In this document: piece by piece, positions 8,069-16,672 of the stretch
Layout of the letters: every line of letters begins with the position of its first letter
Position numbering within the stretch: position 1 is the first letter of the stretch
Origin: Bacteriovoracaceae bacterium
GTDB lineage: Bacteria; Bdellovibrionota; Bacteriovoracia; Bacteriovoracales; Bacteriovoracaceae
NCBI GenBank assembly: GCA_019752535.1
Contig: JAIEMA010000037.1
Coordinates: forward strand, 1-55,554
Length of the DNA: 55,554 bases
Direction: 5' to 3'
The notes under the pieces: model-generated
What the model saw: the letters and a program-made list of their open reading frames with translations, nothing else
Databases searched by the model: none
Told to the model about the DNA's origin: nothing
Position numbers and translations under genes: made by a program

Positions 8069-8170
8069 ATGAATACTCATAAAAAGATTATAATACCACT
8101 TCTCACGCTTATTACTCTCGCTTTTGCTATATTTCTCTACCTTCAATTCGTCTTAATAACATCAGGATGA
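8069..8170 (+). CDS. 33-aa single-pass membrane microprotein
   Basis: A short frame starts at an ATG 5 bases after a very strong Shine-Dalgarno stretch (GAGGAGGGA) and ends at TGA 8168-8170. It encodes a basic N-terminus (MNTHKK) followed by one hydrophobic helix of about 24 residues (IIIPLLTLITLAFAIFLYLQ and on). It lies 37 bases downstream of merR on the same strand, so it is probably co-transcribed with it, and it abuts the convergent nupC stop. It does not resemble MerC, MerE or MerF closely. Function unknown; it is too short for confident family assignment. Confidence 0.6.
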   Translation: MNTHKKIIIPLLTLITLAFAIFLYLQFVLITSG

Positions 8171-9406
8171 TCAGCTATAAACTAGTCCTACAAGAAGACC
8201 AGTAATCATTGTTGCCATATTCCCAACAATTAACGATTTCACCGACAACTCCGCAACTTCTTTTTTTCTCTCGGGCAGAAGTGACGATAAACCACCAATA
8301 ATAATTCCAACACTCGCCAAGTTTGCAAACCCGCAAAGAGCATATGTTAATATTGTAATGGTTCGTGGTGACAAGCTGGCCATATGTTGAGGGAGTGTTA
8401 GATACGCGACGAATTCATTAAGAATAATTTTAATCCCCATTAATTCACCAGCGATTTGAGTTTCTCCCCAAGGAATTCCAATTAACCACATAACAGGCCG
8501 AGCAATCCAACCAACAATAATTTCCAATGAGTAGTTTCCTGGAATCAAGGAAAGCATTTCATTTACAAGATAAACTAAAGCAAAAAGCACCAGCAATGTA
8601 GCAGCAATCTGAAGAACCATTTCTAATCCGTCTTTTATCCCCGTCATAATAGCATCAAAGAAACTTGTGAAAACTTGGCCCGTTGACTCACTCACTGTAA
8701 AATCAATTTTGTCACCATGAGGAATCACCATAAATGATAAGGACAAGGCAACGGGTACACTCATTAACGAAGCGATCATTAAATGCCCAATCGCATTGGG
8801 CAACACATGCGAAAGAGTCGTCGCGTATAAGACCATCACAGAACCAGCGACAGTTGCCATTGAACAGCTGATTAGGGAAAAGAGTTCTCCCCTGCTCAGC
8901 TTACCTAAATATTGCTTTATAATTAGTGGCGACTCTATTGTTCCTAAAAATACTGAAGCCGCTGCACCGAAAGCTAATGGCGAAGAAATCCCTAAAGTTC
9001 GATGAAGGAGCTTCGAAAATAATCGGATGATGAATGGAAGAATTCGAAGATAAAACAATATATTTGATAAAACTGTTACGACTAAAATAAGTGGTAACAC
9101 ACGAAAGGCAATAACAAATAGATTTTCAGGATTTACCACAGTAAAGGGAGTGCTACCTCCGCCAAGATAACCAAAGATAAAGGATGAAGACTTCTGAGTC
9201 ACTTTATCCAAAACACCTACCCCCTTATTTAGCCATAAGAAGAAATTCGCAACTGCTGGAACAGAGGTAAGGATCAAAACCATACCAAAAGCCATCAAGA
9301 AGCCTAGGAAGACTTTTTTCCAAGGTATCAATTCTCTCCTTTCACTCATCGCAAAAGAAACGGAGATAAAAAAAAGCATTCCAATAAGTGCCTGAATAAA
9401 AAGCAT
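8171..9406 (-). CDS. NupC-type concentrative nucleoside transporter
   Basis: A 411-aa inner-membrane protein with about ten hydrophobic segments. Segments such as GSVMVLYATTL, the gate-loop text and LTYALCGFANLASVGIIIGG match the CNT/NupC family, which imports nucleosides with H+ or Na+. The start codon overlaps the stop of the upstream CDP-alcohol phosphatidyltransferase gene (TAATG), so the two are translated together. A nucleoside hydrolase is found at 16673-17656, so nucleoside use is a theme of the region. Confidence 0.88.
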   Translation of the reverse strand: MLFIQALIGMLFFISVSFAMSERRELIPWKKVFLGFLMAFGMVLILTSVPAVANFFLWLNKGVGVLDKVTQKSSSFIFGYLGGGSTPFTVVNPENLFVIAFRVLPLILVVTVLSNILFYLRILPFIIRLFSKLLHRTLGISSPLAFGAAASVFLGTIESPLIIKQYLGKLSRGELFSLISCSMATVAGSVMVLYATTLSHVLPNAIGHLMIASLMSVPVALSLSFMVIPHGDKIDFTVSESTGQVFTSFFDAIMTGIKDGLEMVLQIAATLLVLFALVYLVNEMLSLIPGNYSLEIIVGWIARPVMWLIGIPWGETQIAGELMGIKIILNEFVAYLTLPQHMASLSPRTITILTYALCGFANLASVGIIIGGLSSLLPERKKEVAELSVKSLIVGNMATMITGLLVGLVYS

Positions 9407-10011
9407 TATGAATTCCTTGAAAGTTTAAAAGCTAAAATAAATCTAAATAGAATTGTTAAGACCAAGACTAGGCACCAAGTAGGAAGGAGGACGGAAAGAT
9501 GCATTGGGAAGAGCAAGAATAATGAATAAGCGATCCCTGTTTCCCCACCTTCGGCCAACCCCGCTCCCAAGCGTAATCCCCTATTATCTTCATTTCTGAC
9601 ATTCGTTTTATCCATTAACGTACCCAAGGATAAGGCAGTGGTTATGCAACCAATGTAGAGAACCAAAATAGCGACCCACCATTTTGAGAATTGTGGAAGA
9701 TGTAGAAAAAATCCTAAGACCACAATAGAATAGGCCATCATATCTAAGGTCAAGTCAAGAAAGGCCCCAAAGGGAGAAGCCTTGTTAGTGTAGCGAGCAA
9801 GCTGCCCATCGAAAGCATCCAAAAGTCTACCGCTCCACCAAAGAACTAAGGCTACATGATAGTAACCGTAAATAATCGAGATGGCCGCAGAGGATGAAAT
9901 GAGAAAAGCGAAGATGGTGATATGATTTGGAGAAATGTTAAGCGTTGCTAAGGCCCTAACGGCAACAGGTGAAATTTTTGCAAAGGCTTTTCTAAAATGA
10001 TTATCAATCAT
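9406..10011 (-). CDS. CDP-alcohol phosphatidyltransferase family membrane enzyme
   Basis: The 201-aa protein has the family signature D-x2-DG-x2-AR-x8-G-x3-D-x3-D as DAFDGQLARYTNKASPFG, then AFLDLTLD, with several membrane helices. Such enzymes transfer a phosphoalcohol from a CDP-alcohol to an acceptor hydroxyl, as in phospholipid synthesis. AAGG lies before the ATG. It sits seven bases after a glycosyltransferase gene and is coupled to nupC. The substrate cannot be told from sequence; a head-group reaction on a sugar- or nucleoside-derived alcohol would fit the neighbours. Confidence 0.82.
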   Translation of the reverse strand: MIDNHFRKAFAKISPVAVRALATLNISPNHITIFAFLISSSAAISIIYGYYHVALVLWWSGRLLDAFDGQLARYTNKASPFGAFLDLTLDMMAYSIVVLGFFLHLPQFSKWWVAILVLYIGCITTALSLGTLMDKTNVRNEDNRGLRLGAGLAEGGETGIAYSLFLLFPMHLSVLLPTWCLVLVLTILFRFILAFKLSRNS

Positions 10012-10018
10012 ATATACC

Positions 10019-10732
10019 TTAACGGTTTAAGTTTATACTCTTCTCATATGAATCATTCATATGAGAGTCTGATTCCCCAAGCAGAAAACGAAGCTTTAAC
10101 ATTTGATTTTGAATAGCTTGATTCCAAACACCTTTAGATTTAAAGCGGATAGCGGATGTTGTGCTTTTCCAGCTTGATCTAGTCGGTTGATAAAGCTCAC
10201 CGAGTTTTAAAGAAAGAATTGTATCTTCAAATATCTCAACCGATGGGAGACCACCAACCTTCTCCAGTAGGCTTTTTCGAACGAATAGACAGTGATCTAG
10301 ATAGAAAATTTTCTTAATATCTCCACGAACAGAATTGGACCACCACGAAGTGAAAATAAGTAAAGGATGGTCAAAATCAAACTCATGTGTGAAAGCTCCC
10401 CATTTTACGGAATTATTTTGCGCAAGAAGTGAATGAAAGGCATTTTCCTGGAGGCAACTTCTAGGATGATTTAAAAGTATCCAACTATCTGAAGTACCAG
10501 TTGATACCTTAAAAGCAGCGTTATAACGTTCTGCCCGCTTGTTAGTATGGATTTCAACTAGTTTTACTCCGCTATCTACAAGTCTTGTTAATGTATCATC
10601 ATCCCCTTTGGTCACTCCTACCAATAGTTCGATATTCATTCCTCCAGATTTAAGACTTTTGACAAGATCAATTGTCTTCCAGAAATAGGGATTTGAACTT
10701 TCATTATAAGCTGAAAGAAGTACACTTATCAT
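10019..10732 (-). CDS. family 2 glycosyltransferase (rSAM/selenodomain-associated type)
   Basis: The ATG at 10732 is preferred over a TTG six bases upstream because AGAGG lies 8-9 bases before it. The protein starts MISVLLSAYNES, the GT-A nucleotide-binding strand of GT2 enzymes. RAERYNAAFKVSTG, WGAFTHEFD, VRGDIKKIFYLDHCLFVRK and VGGLPSVEIFEDT line up with the conserved blocks of the TIGR04283-like group (RA.Q.N.GA, GD..IFVRR..F..VGGFP...ED). The usual HADT is replaced by NHPRS. It leads the short operon with the phosphatidyltransferase and nupC. Confidence 0.75.
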   Translation of the reverse strand: MISVLLSAYNESSNPYFWKTIDLVKSLKSGGMNIELLVGVTKGDDDTLTRLVDSGVKLVEIHTNKRAERYNAAFKVSTGTSDSWILLNHPRSCLQENAFHSLLAQNNSVKWGAFTHEFDFDHPLLIFTSWWSNSVRGDIKKIFYLDHCLFVRKSLLEKVGGLPSVEIFEDTILSLKLGELYQPTRSSWKSTTSAIRFKSKGVWNQAIQNQMLKLRFLLGESDSHMNDSYEKSINLNR

Positions 10733-10807
10733 ATGCAATAACCTCTGATTAATTGTATTTTCTGAGAGTTTATTTGACTACTCTTGAGTTAATAGAATGA
10801 GAATATT

Positions 10808-11887
10808 ATGAAAACACTTGTTATGGTCGGCGCAGGTCACAGCAATCTCATTGCAATCAATGCTCTTGTGGGTAATCTTCAAGCTGATATTCGAATCGTT
10901 TTAGTTTCTGACGTGTTAAAAGCACCCTATTCTGGCATGCTCCCAGGCTTTATGGCAGGATACTACGAAGAAGATCAAATCGTATTTGACCTTAAGAAAA
11001 TTTCAGAAAGTTGCGGCATCAGTTTTATTCATGCCGAAGTGAAATATATTCACACTGCATCAAGCAAAATCACTCTCTCAACAGGGGAAGTTATTGGTTA
11101 TGATTGCTTATCAGTCAATACAGGAATACACCCACATAAAATCAAATGCGATCATCAAGGAGAAGAGCATTTAATTTACGTAAAGCCTTTATCTCGTCTA
11201 ATCCCTAAGTGGACACATTTTTTAAAAGAAAAATCAAATTTACAAATAGCTGTCATTGGCGCTGGAAGTGCCGGATGCGAGATTGCAGCGGCAATCTCAA
11301 TAAGGACTGGGTGCAAAATAACACTATTTACTAAAAACCAAGAGATACTTCCTGAGCTGCCAGAATCGGCAAGAAAAAAAGCTAGGACTCAACTAAGGAA
11401 GCTCGACATACAGGTACAGACGCAAACAGAAGTTGTATCTTACCTTTTAGGGAATATCATTTGTGATAAAGGCCATACCTTTAGCGCTAACTATGTTTTC
11501 GTAACAACAGGTGCAGTTCCAAACCCTATTCCAGGGAATTTAAAATGCGATCCCAAAGGTTTTTTAATAACCAATGAGAAACTTCTTGTTGAAGGAGCGG
11601 ATAATATATTTGCCACCGGTGATTGCATCTCATTTAACAATCACCCACTCCCTAAGGCAGGAGTTTACGCAGTAAGACAAGGGAAAGTCCTTGCCATAAA
11701 TATTCAAGCATACTTCTCTCGCCTACCTATGGTTAGCTATAAGCCTCAAAAGAAATTCTTAAAAATTCTTTTGATAGGAAACAAATTGGCGCTTGCAACG
11801 AGGGGCCATTTATCAATCATGAACAGACTCGCCTGGATACTTAAAGTATATTTAGATAAGAAATTTATGAAGAGATATCAACGCTAA
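10808..11887 (+). CDS. FAD-dependent pyridine nucleotide oxidoreductase (SelD-N-terminus/NDH-2-like)
   Basis: The 359-aa protein has an N-terminal FAD loop (VMVGAGHSNLIAI), APYSGMLPGFMAGYY, a second Rossmann motif VIGAGSAGCEIAAA near residue 150 and the FAD motif FATGDCISF near 275. The AGHSN and SGMLPG.-.G.Y blocks are typical of the oxidoreductase family often fused to, or next to, selenide water dikinase (TIGR03169 as I recall). No disulfide CxxxxC motif is present, so it is not a thiol reductase of the MerA type. It is a single gene, divergent from the glycosyltransferase operon. The acceptor is unknown. Confidence 0.78.
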   Translation: MKTLVMVGAGHSNLIAINALVGNLQADIRIVLVSDVLKAPYSGMLPGFMAGYYEEDQIVFDLKKISESCGISFIHAEVKYIHTASSKITLSTGEVIGYDCLSVNTGIHPHKIKCDHQGEEHLIYVKPLSRLIPKWTHFLKEKSNLQIAVIGAGSAGCEIAAAISIRTGCKITLFTKNQEILPELPESARKKARTQLRKLDIQVQTQTEVVSYLLGNIICDKGHTFSANYVFVTTGAVPNPIPGNLKCDPKGFLITNEKLLVEGADNIFATGDCISFNNHPLPKAGVYAVRQGKVLAINIQAYFSRLPMVSYKPQKKFLKILLIGNKLALATRGHLSIMNRLAWILKVYLDKKFMKRYQR

Positions 11888-11905
11888 TTAATAAGTGACT
11901 TGTTC

Positions 11906-12514
11906 TTATTGAACTTCAACAAAATCATCAGACTTCTCAAAGTCGGCGGGAGAATTACCGATCTCTCTCTCAGGCAAAGATCCATTAAAGTACCTTAACC
12001 ATTCTTTTCTGTATTTCAAATAATGCATCGATTTTGTTGGAAATTGATAGCCTATAGTCGCCATGAGAAACTTTGTAACAAACTCCGAGCAGTATAATTT
12101 TTCGTTCCCATGCTCATCCATGTTGTTCCAACGAAATTCAGAATCATAGGTCCGTCCATTATATTCTTCAAGGAAGAGTCCAAAATATCGATCTTTATTC
12201 TTGGTATAAGCATCAACAATACGATCTTCTTTAAAACGTAAAATTTTAATCGCCTGATGTTTCTCTGTTTTTGATAGAAAGTCTTTCAAACTCAAGGCCC
12301 TAACCTGCCCAAACGATTCAGCAACAACGATCTCCGTATCAGCTTTGATAACCAATCCCATATGCGAGTAAATTGACCCTTCCTCAGCTTCGATCAGGCT
12401 ACAAGTCCAGCAATTGAGAGGTTGCAATATGATGTCTCCAGGACGAAGAACAGTTAACGCTCTCAGGTTAAAACTAATTGATATCAGAAATAAAAACAAC
12501 ATCCTTAATTGCAT
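11906..12514 (-). CDS. secreted YiiX-like permuted NlpC/P60 protein
   Basis: A signal peptide (MQLRMLFLFLISISFNLRA) is followed by LRPGDIILQP, IYSHMGLVI with the conserved His, and LYCSEFVTKFL with the catalytic-type Cys. The His-before-Cys order identifies the permuted papain-fold YiiX group. An extra CWTC pair lies near the N-terminus of the mature protein. The start overlaps the end of the AhpD-like gene by 10 bases, so it is the last gene of the transglutaminase-receiver-AhpD run. It likely acts in the periplasm on a peptide or acyl substrate. Confidence 0.78.
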   Translation of the reverse strand: MQLRMLFLFLISISFNLRALTVLRPGDIILQPLNCWTCSLIEAEEGSIYSHMGLVIKADTEIVVAESFGQVRALSLKDFLSKTEKHQAIKILRFKEDRIVDAYTKNKDRYFGLFLEEYNGRTYDSEFRWNNMDEHGNEKLYCSEFVTKFLMATIGYQFPTKSMHYLKYRKEWLRYFNGSLPEREIGNSPADFEKSDDFVEVQ

Positions 12515-13026
12515 GAAATTTTAAAATCTTCTTCGATTTTTATACCCATTGCAAAAGCGCAGCGGTTGGCAAAGTTAAAATAACTAACAACCATAACAGC
12601 ATGTTGCCACTCGGCAGATGAAACTCCATTTTCTAAAAACTTATTCTCTAGAATAGATGCCTTCCATGGTGAATGACTAAGCATTTCGGCTAACTCTTTA
12701 AAAAGTATTTTCCGGATTTGAGTAATACCGTTTAAATCATGTCTCTCAAATGCTACTTCATGATGACTTATACAATAACTACATCTATTGGCCTTACTTG
12801 TCTCCAACGCAAGGAGTTCTCTTTCTGCCCTAGAAAGAGGGAGATTTTCATTCAGGAGTAGAGAGTTGTAAAAATTAAAATGTGCCTCAATACCTTCTGG
12901 AAAATCTGAGAATGAAGTATGAATATGTGCTACCTTCCCGCGATGTTTTATAATTGTGTTTAATACATTATTTAATTCAAGCACAAGAGGCCTCACTTTT
13001 AAAAATAGTCGCAATGGTTTCTTCAT
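12505..13026 (-). CDS. AhpD-like (carboxymuconolactone decarboxylase family) peroxidase
   Basis: The conserved RCSYCISHHEVAF block has the CxxC-x3-H redox centre of AhpD-like alkylhydroperoxidases. The annotated ATG lies 50 bases inside the receiver gene upstream. A GTG at about 12984, just before the receiver stop, gives a shorter protein starting with the LELNNV segment and would be an ordinary translational coupling, so the true start is uncertain. It belongs to a run of four minus-strand genes. A second AhpD-like protein is encoded at 34721-35269. Confidence 0.78.
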   Translation of the reverse strand: MKKPLRLFLKVRPLVLELNNVLNTIIKHRGKVAHIHTSFSDFPEGIEAHFNFYNSLLLNENLPLSRAERELLALETSKANRCSYCISHHEVAFERHDLNGITQIRKILFKELAEMLSHSPWKASILENKFLENGVSSAEWQHAVMVVSYFNFANRCAFAMGIKIEEDFKISCN

Positions 13027-13348
13027 AGTTAACTAAGTCGAAAGGCTTACTTATAAATTTTTCGATTCTAAGTCCCGAGAAGTTCTCATGAAGAACATCC
13101 TCCATATCAGCACTTGAAACAACTACTTTGATCGTCTCGTTTTCTTTTCTTAATATTTTTAAAAATTTCACACCATCCATTACGGGCATTGAGAAATCAG
13201 TAATAACCAAATCGTAATTTGTATTTTTAATCAGAAATAGTGCTTCGACGCCATTACTTGCAGTTGAAACCAAATATGACTCCGAAAGGACTTCACTTAA
13301 CAATCTTGTAATATCCATATCATCGTCAACAAGAAGTATTCGTTTCAT
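12977..13348 (-). CDS. single-domain response regulator
   Basis: A 123-aa CheY-like receiver: acidic pair in ILLVDDD (Asp8-Asp9), phospho-acceptor in DLVITDFSMPVMDG (Asp near 54), conserved SSA (Thr/Ser position) and the Lys in FISKPF. No output domain is attached. It starts one base after the stop of the transglutaminase-like gene, with GGAG upstream, so the two are co-translated. The kinase partner is not in the operon. Confidence 0.9.
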   Translation of the reverse strand: MKRILLVDDDMDITRLLSEVLSESYLVSTASNGVEALFLIKNTNYDLVITDFSMPVMDGVKFLKILRKENETIKVVVSSADMEDVLHENFSGLRIEKFISKPFDLVNYEETIATIFKSEASCA

Positions 13349-13349
13349 T

Positions 13350-14435
13350 TTATTTCTCCATGTCTAATTTGTTCTGAGACAAATGATACAAATCTTCCAA
13401 TGGTTTGAAATTTCCAGTGAATTCAGCTTTTTGCCGAAACCACAAAAAATCGGGGCGAATCCATGAGATCCATTCTCCTCCTATAATTTCCCCAAGGACA
13501 TTAAGCTCGAGCGTGTATTCAAGTTTAAGAGAAGAATACTGTTGTTTTGATGTGCCCAAAATGGTGCTCCACTGTGGAGCTGATTCATCGACATAGATCA
13601 ATTCTGTTTCTACTAATATCTCAACTACAGCATCTTTAGCCGCACGATGGTTTGGAAGCTTTGTCATCTTAACAAGAGAATTAAAACCTACCACTGGTTG
13701 ATTCCACACTTCTTTTAAGCGATCGACATCAGCAATGAACCCATGTTTCTCAATCCCTAACTTATTTGCTATGATAATATGAAATGCTCCTGGATTAACG
13801 TCATCTCCACAACCCCTACTTAACCCTGTAAACCCTCTTGTCAAATAACAGCGAAGACCAACTTGCGAAGTAGGTGTTTTTACCTCATAGGCATAATAAA
13901 AAGAGATTAAAGCTTTTATATCGCTGGCACCGAAAGGAATTTTAATGCCATCAGGATTAGTTGCAATAACTGGTCTAGGTTCGGGATAGTAGAGAGATGC
14001 TGGAGACCAGCCATCACATATCCCAGACCAGTCATTTGATTTTTTGTCGGCCAGAGAGTTTACTCTTTTGACTAATGGGTAGTCGTAATTACCAAGCCAA
14101 AGATCATACTTTTCAGTTGGAGCAAGTTTTCCAATCTCTTCAGCAGACATTTTTTTTATTGAGTCACGCGACGGTGACAGAAGATCAAATCCTGGTTCTC
14201 CTGCTGAATTCCACCGTCGGTTAATAAGACCTTTTTGCTTAGGCCAAAAGTCATCAGACCAACCAGTTCCGGCTAAATCATGTGACCCTGTAAGTGGTAA
14301 TTGTTCATAAATCTTAATGAAATTTTTTGAAACGAGAGCAGGATCACTATGTTTTGGCCATTTGGTTAAATTCGATCCAAATGTGGTTGTTGAGACCATA
14401 AGTAAAATTATAGCAAATAAATCTTTAGTTCTCAT
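13350..14435 (-). CDS. secreted transglutaminase-elicitor-like protein (short paralogue)
   Basis: A signal peptide (MRTKDLFAIILLMVSTTTFG) is followed by a domain resembling the bacterial and oomycete TGase-elicitor (GP42) family. WSGICDGWSPASLY holds the candidate catalytic Cys, NPGAFHIIIANKLG the His and FIADVD the Asp of a Cys-His-Asp triad. It is a paralogue of the 529-aa protein encoded just upstream (shared blocks LAPTEKYDL, DIKALISFYY, GGEWIS.-.PDF), about 170 residues shorter. A 20-bp palindrome with long arms lies directly upstream. Expected role: protein cross-linking or amide hydrolysis outside the cell. Confidence 0.7.
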   Translation of the reverse strand: MRTKDLFAIILLMVSTTTFGSNLTKWPKHSDPALVSKNFIKIYEQLPLTGSHDLAGTGWSDDFWPKQKGLINRRWNSAGEPGFDLLSPSRDSIKKMSAEEIGKLAPTEKYDLWLGNYDYPLVKRVNSLADKKSNDWSGICDGWSPASLYYPEPRPVIATNPDGIKIPFGASDIKALISFYYAYEVKTPTSQVGLRCYLTRGFTGLSRGCGDDVNPGAFHIIIANKLGIEKHGFIADVDRLKEVWNQPVVGFNSLVKMTKLPNHRAAKDAVVEILVETELIYVDESAPQWSTILGTSKQQYSSLKLEYTLELNVLGEIIGGEWISWIRPDFLWFRQKAEFTGNFKPLEDLYHLSQNKLDMEK

Positions 14436-14450
14436 GATGACTCCTGATGC

Positions 14451-14488
14451 TTGCCTGTCAATGTTGACACGTTAACATTGACAGGCAA
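14451..14488. promoter_or_regulatory. operator palindrome A (long-arm version)
   Basis: The core AATGTTGACACGTTAACATT (14460-14479) matches the repeated 20-bp palindrome of this window. Here the dyad extends outward to two 15-base perfect arms (14451-14465 and 14474-14488) around 8 bases. It lies 16 bases upstream of the short transglutaminase-like gene. No T-run follows, so a terminator role for the gene upstream is less likely. Confidence 0.72.
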
Positions 14489-14513
14489 AGTAAGTCAACT
14501 TTAGGAAATATAC

Positions 14514-16103
14514 CTATTCCTGAGACATCTTAACCAACTCCTCCACCACATTTATAAGTGGTTGTGGGGCTGGATATTTAAATTCACAGGGAACCTCTTT
14601 GCTGCCTTTTCCCTTGATTGCCAACACCGTACACTTCTCATCGAAACCAAAATCATGCGTCATATGATAGGTGAAAGCATGGGCAGAACGAGCGGGGGTC
14701 CCCCAACTTGATGGAACAGGAAGTTTTGTATTCCAAGGTTCAAGCGTTAGAGGTTTGAAATAATTTTTATAATCCTTAGGTGCAACCCAGAAGAAGTCTG
14801 GCTGCTTAATACTTGGAGCGACTCCATCTTCATCCTGGTCATATTTTTTTATTACTCTTTCGGCCCTCCACTGCCCTCCTACAATGTTGCCATTTTTATC
14901 AAGTTCTAAATCATACAAGAATGTTTGGGTTTTAAGTTTGTCATCTTCAATGCTATTGGTTAAATTATCTTTTGGCGTTACCCAGTCAACGTAGACCATG
15001 TCCATTTCAACACCAATCAGTTTGGTTGCTTCAGGGTTACGTGCTGATTGATAAGGATCTACATAATCTTTTAATTCAAGAAGAGAGTCGGCTATTTTAC
15101 CAGTCTTCCCAGTATTCGGATTAAACCACCTGAATTTATAACCGGCCATGGGGTGATTATTGACAGTTGCATTCATATCTATTTCTGTCACAAGAGCCCT
15201 TCCTTGAACTCCAATTAAATTTACGACCGAACTATGCCATACGGCAGGATGAACATCGGCACAACGTGGAAGAATTTCTTCACCCAGTTTTTGAGGCATG
15301 CTATCGACGTTCCTTCCAAATTCATCCCTTGGTGGATTTTTTTCATTACATCGATATCCCTCAACGAGTACATGACTTTGCAAAGTAGAATTTGAATACA
15401 TAAGTGAAACAAGAGCCTTGATGTCATCAGGGTAAAACAAAACACGCTTGCCGTTCGGAAGGAAAACGAAAACTGATTTTTCAGGGCGCGGATAGGTTCC
15501 AGCAGCTAAGGCCCACCCATGACAAATCCCTTCCCATAAGGCCATCAACTTGTTTGCTTTCGGGATGCGATAACCTTCAGGTATATCAATTGAACTTAGA
15601 AATCCCCATTTTTTTGTTTCTCCCCATTTCTCAGCAAAATTCCAGATTCTATTAGTTAAATCAAAGCTCTTATCCCCTAAGATAAGGTCATATTTCTCAG
15701 ATGGTGCCAATTCCGCAAGCTCCTTCTCTGTCATACTTAAAACATTTGGTAATTCTTTATCTCGACGTTTTTCCCATCTCTTAACGTTCCCCTTCCATCC
15801 TAATAATTTCCAAGGTTCACTATATGACTTTTCCTGCCAGGTATTAGCAATTTGCCCCTGGATTAAAGGCCAAAAAGATCCACCCCACGGGCGATTAACC
15901 GAATTAGACTCGGTCAGTCCCCGGCCATCCATTTCAATTACATTTATAATCGGAGAGGCTTCTTCGGTAAGATAAGACACGCGACTCTTGAAATCATTGG
16001 TTTCAATTGGTTTCCATGGGTAAATTTCTTTAAGGAGATCTCGCCCAAAAACGGGGCCAATAAGAAAAAGGCTTAGAGAAAAGAAAAATATATTTCGAAA
16101 CAT
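14514..16103 (-). CDS. secreted transglutaminase-elicitor-like protein (long paralogue)
   Basis: A 529-aa protein with a signal peptide (MFRNIFFFSLSLFLIGPVFG). Key blocks: LAPSEKYDLILG, WEGICHGWALAAGTYPRPE with the candidate nucleophile Cys followed by His, DIKALVSLMY, HPAVWHSSVVNLIG with the His, and TEIDMN with the Asp. These fit the TGase-elicitor family, enzymes that cross-link or deamidate Gln residues. The C-terminal 80 residues with two further cysteines are absent from the shorter paralogue. Operator B (16143-16162) lies 39 bases upstream of the start. Confidence 0.72.
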   Translation of the reverse strand: MFRNIFFFSLSLFLIGPVFGRDLLKEIYPWKPIETNDFKSRVSYLTEEASPIINVIEMDGRGLTESNSVNRPWGGSFWPLIQGQIANTWQEKSYSEPWKLLGWKGNVKRWEKRRDKELPNVLSMTEKELAELAPSEKYDLILGDKSFDLTNRIWNFAEKWGETKKWGFLSSIDIPEGYRIPKANKLMALWEGICHGWALAAGTYPRPEKSVFVFLPNGKRVLFYPDDIKALVSLMYSNSTLQSHVLVEGYRCNEKNPPRDEFGRNVDSMPQKLGEEILPRCADVHPAVWHSSVVNLIGVQGRALVTEIDMNATVNNHPMAGYKFRWFNPNTGKTGKIADSLLELKDYVDPYQSARNPEATKLIGVEMDMVYVDWVTPKDNLTNSIEDDKLKTQTFLYDLELDKNGNIVGGQWRAERVIKKYDQDEDGVAPSIKQPDFFWVAPKDYKNYFKPLTLEPWNTKLPVPSSWGTPARSAHAFTYHMTHDFGFDEKCTVLAIKGKGSKEVPCEFKYPAPQPLINVVEELVKMSQE

Positions 16104-16142
16104 GTAAGCTCCTTGAATGTTATCTTAATGAGTCCTACCATA

Positions 16143-16162
16143 AATGTTAATGTGTCAACATT
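16143..16162. promoter_or_regulatory. operator palindrome B
   Basis: AATGTTAATGTGTCAACATT, a 20-bp inverted repeat with perfect outer AATGTT/AACATT arms. It lies upstream of the long transglutaminase-like gene on the minus strand. Confidence 0.75.
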
Positions 16163-16270
16163 GCCAGAGTAAGAACTACACTATCCTTAAAACCTAGTAA
16201 CTATATGTTTTTATGATGAACGAATAAAAAATCTGCCGGGATAATAAATTAATACTTAATTCGAAGACGT

Positions 16271-16290
16271 AATGTTAACCTGTAAACATT
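16271..16290. promoter_or_regulatory. operator palindrome C
   Basis: AATGTTAACCTGTAAACATT, the same 20-bp dyad. It lies 49 bases upstream of the small secreted protein at 16340 and so precedes the nucleoside hydrolase/kinase genes. The remaining gene-free bases between 16104 and 16339 show nothing else clear. Confidence 0.75.
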
Positions 16291-16339
16291 ACACAGATTG
16301 TGCATGATGCAGCTGTAGGTAATATAAAAAGGAGATATC

Positions 16340-16603
16340 ATGAAATCTACCGTGTTTTTTACTCTTTTCTCAGTGATTACTGTAAATGCTTATGGCTCCG
16401 GTACTACTATGTATACGGAAGGAGAAAGATCATCCCCCGATAAAAAATGTTGCTCCCTAGAACACGGTGGATGTGACGGTGCAGATATGAGCCACTTGCC
16501 CCAGTGTGGTCTGCAAAGAGATGACTCAAAAGACAAAGGCACTTCCGGCACAAGCAAAGAATCTACAGAAGAAACGAGCAGCGCAGAGGCCCAAGCTCAA
16601 TAA
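16340..16603 (+). CDS. small secreted cysteine-containing hypothetical protein
   Basis: An 87-aa protein with a signal peptide (MKSTVFFTLFSVITVNAYG), AAAGGAG before the ATG, and a short mature domain with a CC pair and two more cysteines (DKKCCSLEHGGCDG, PQCGLQ). A Ser/Thr/Glu-rich low-complexity tail follows. The cysteine pattern could bind a metal or form disulfides; no family is recognised. It is the first gene after operator C, upstream of the nucleoside hydrolase. Confidence 0.7.
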   Translation: MKSTVFFTLFSVITVNAYGSGTTMYTEGERSSPDKKCCSLEHGGCDGADMSHLPQCGLQRDDSKDKGTSGTSKESTEETSSAEAQAQ

Positions 16604-16672
16604 ATCCAAAGGCAATGAAACTATATTTATGACTTGCAGGCGCCTTCCAAATTGCGGCAATAATTTTGTATC

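Noticed and set aside
14451-14488. Intrinsic terminator for the long transglutaminase-like gene
   Set aside because: The stem is strong but no T-run follows in either direction, and the core equals the regulon palindrome, so an operator is more likely.
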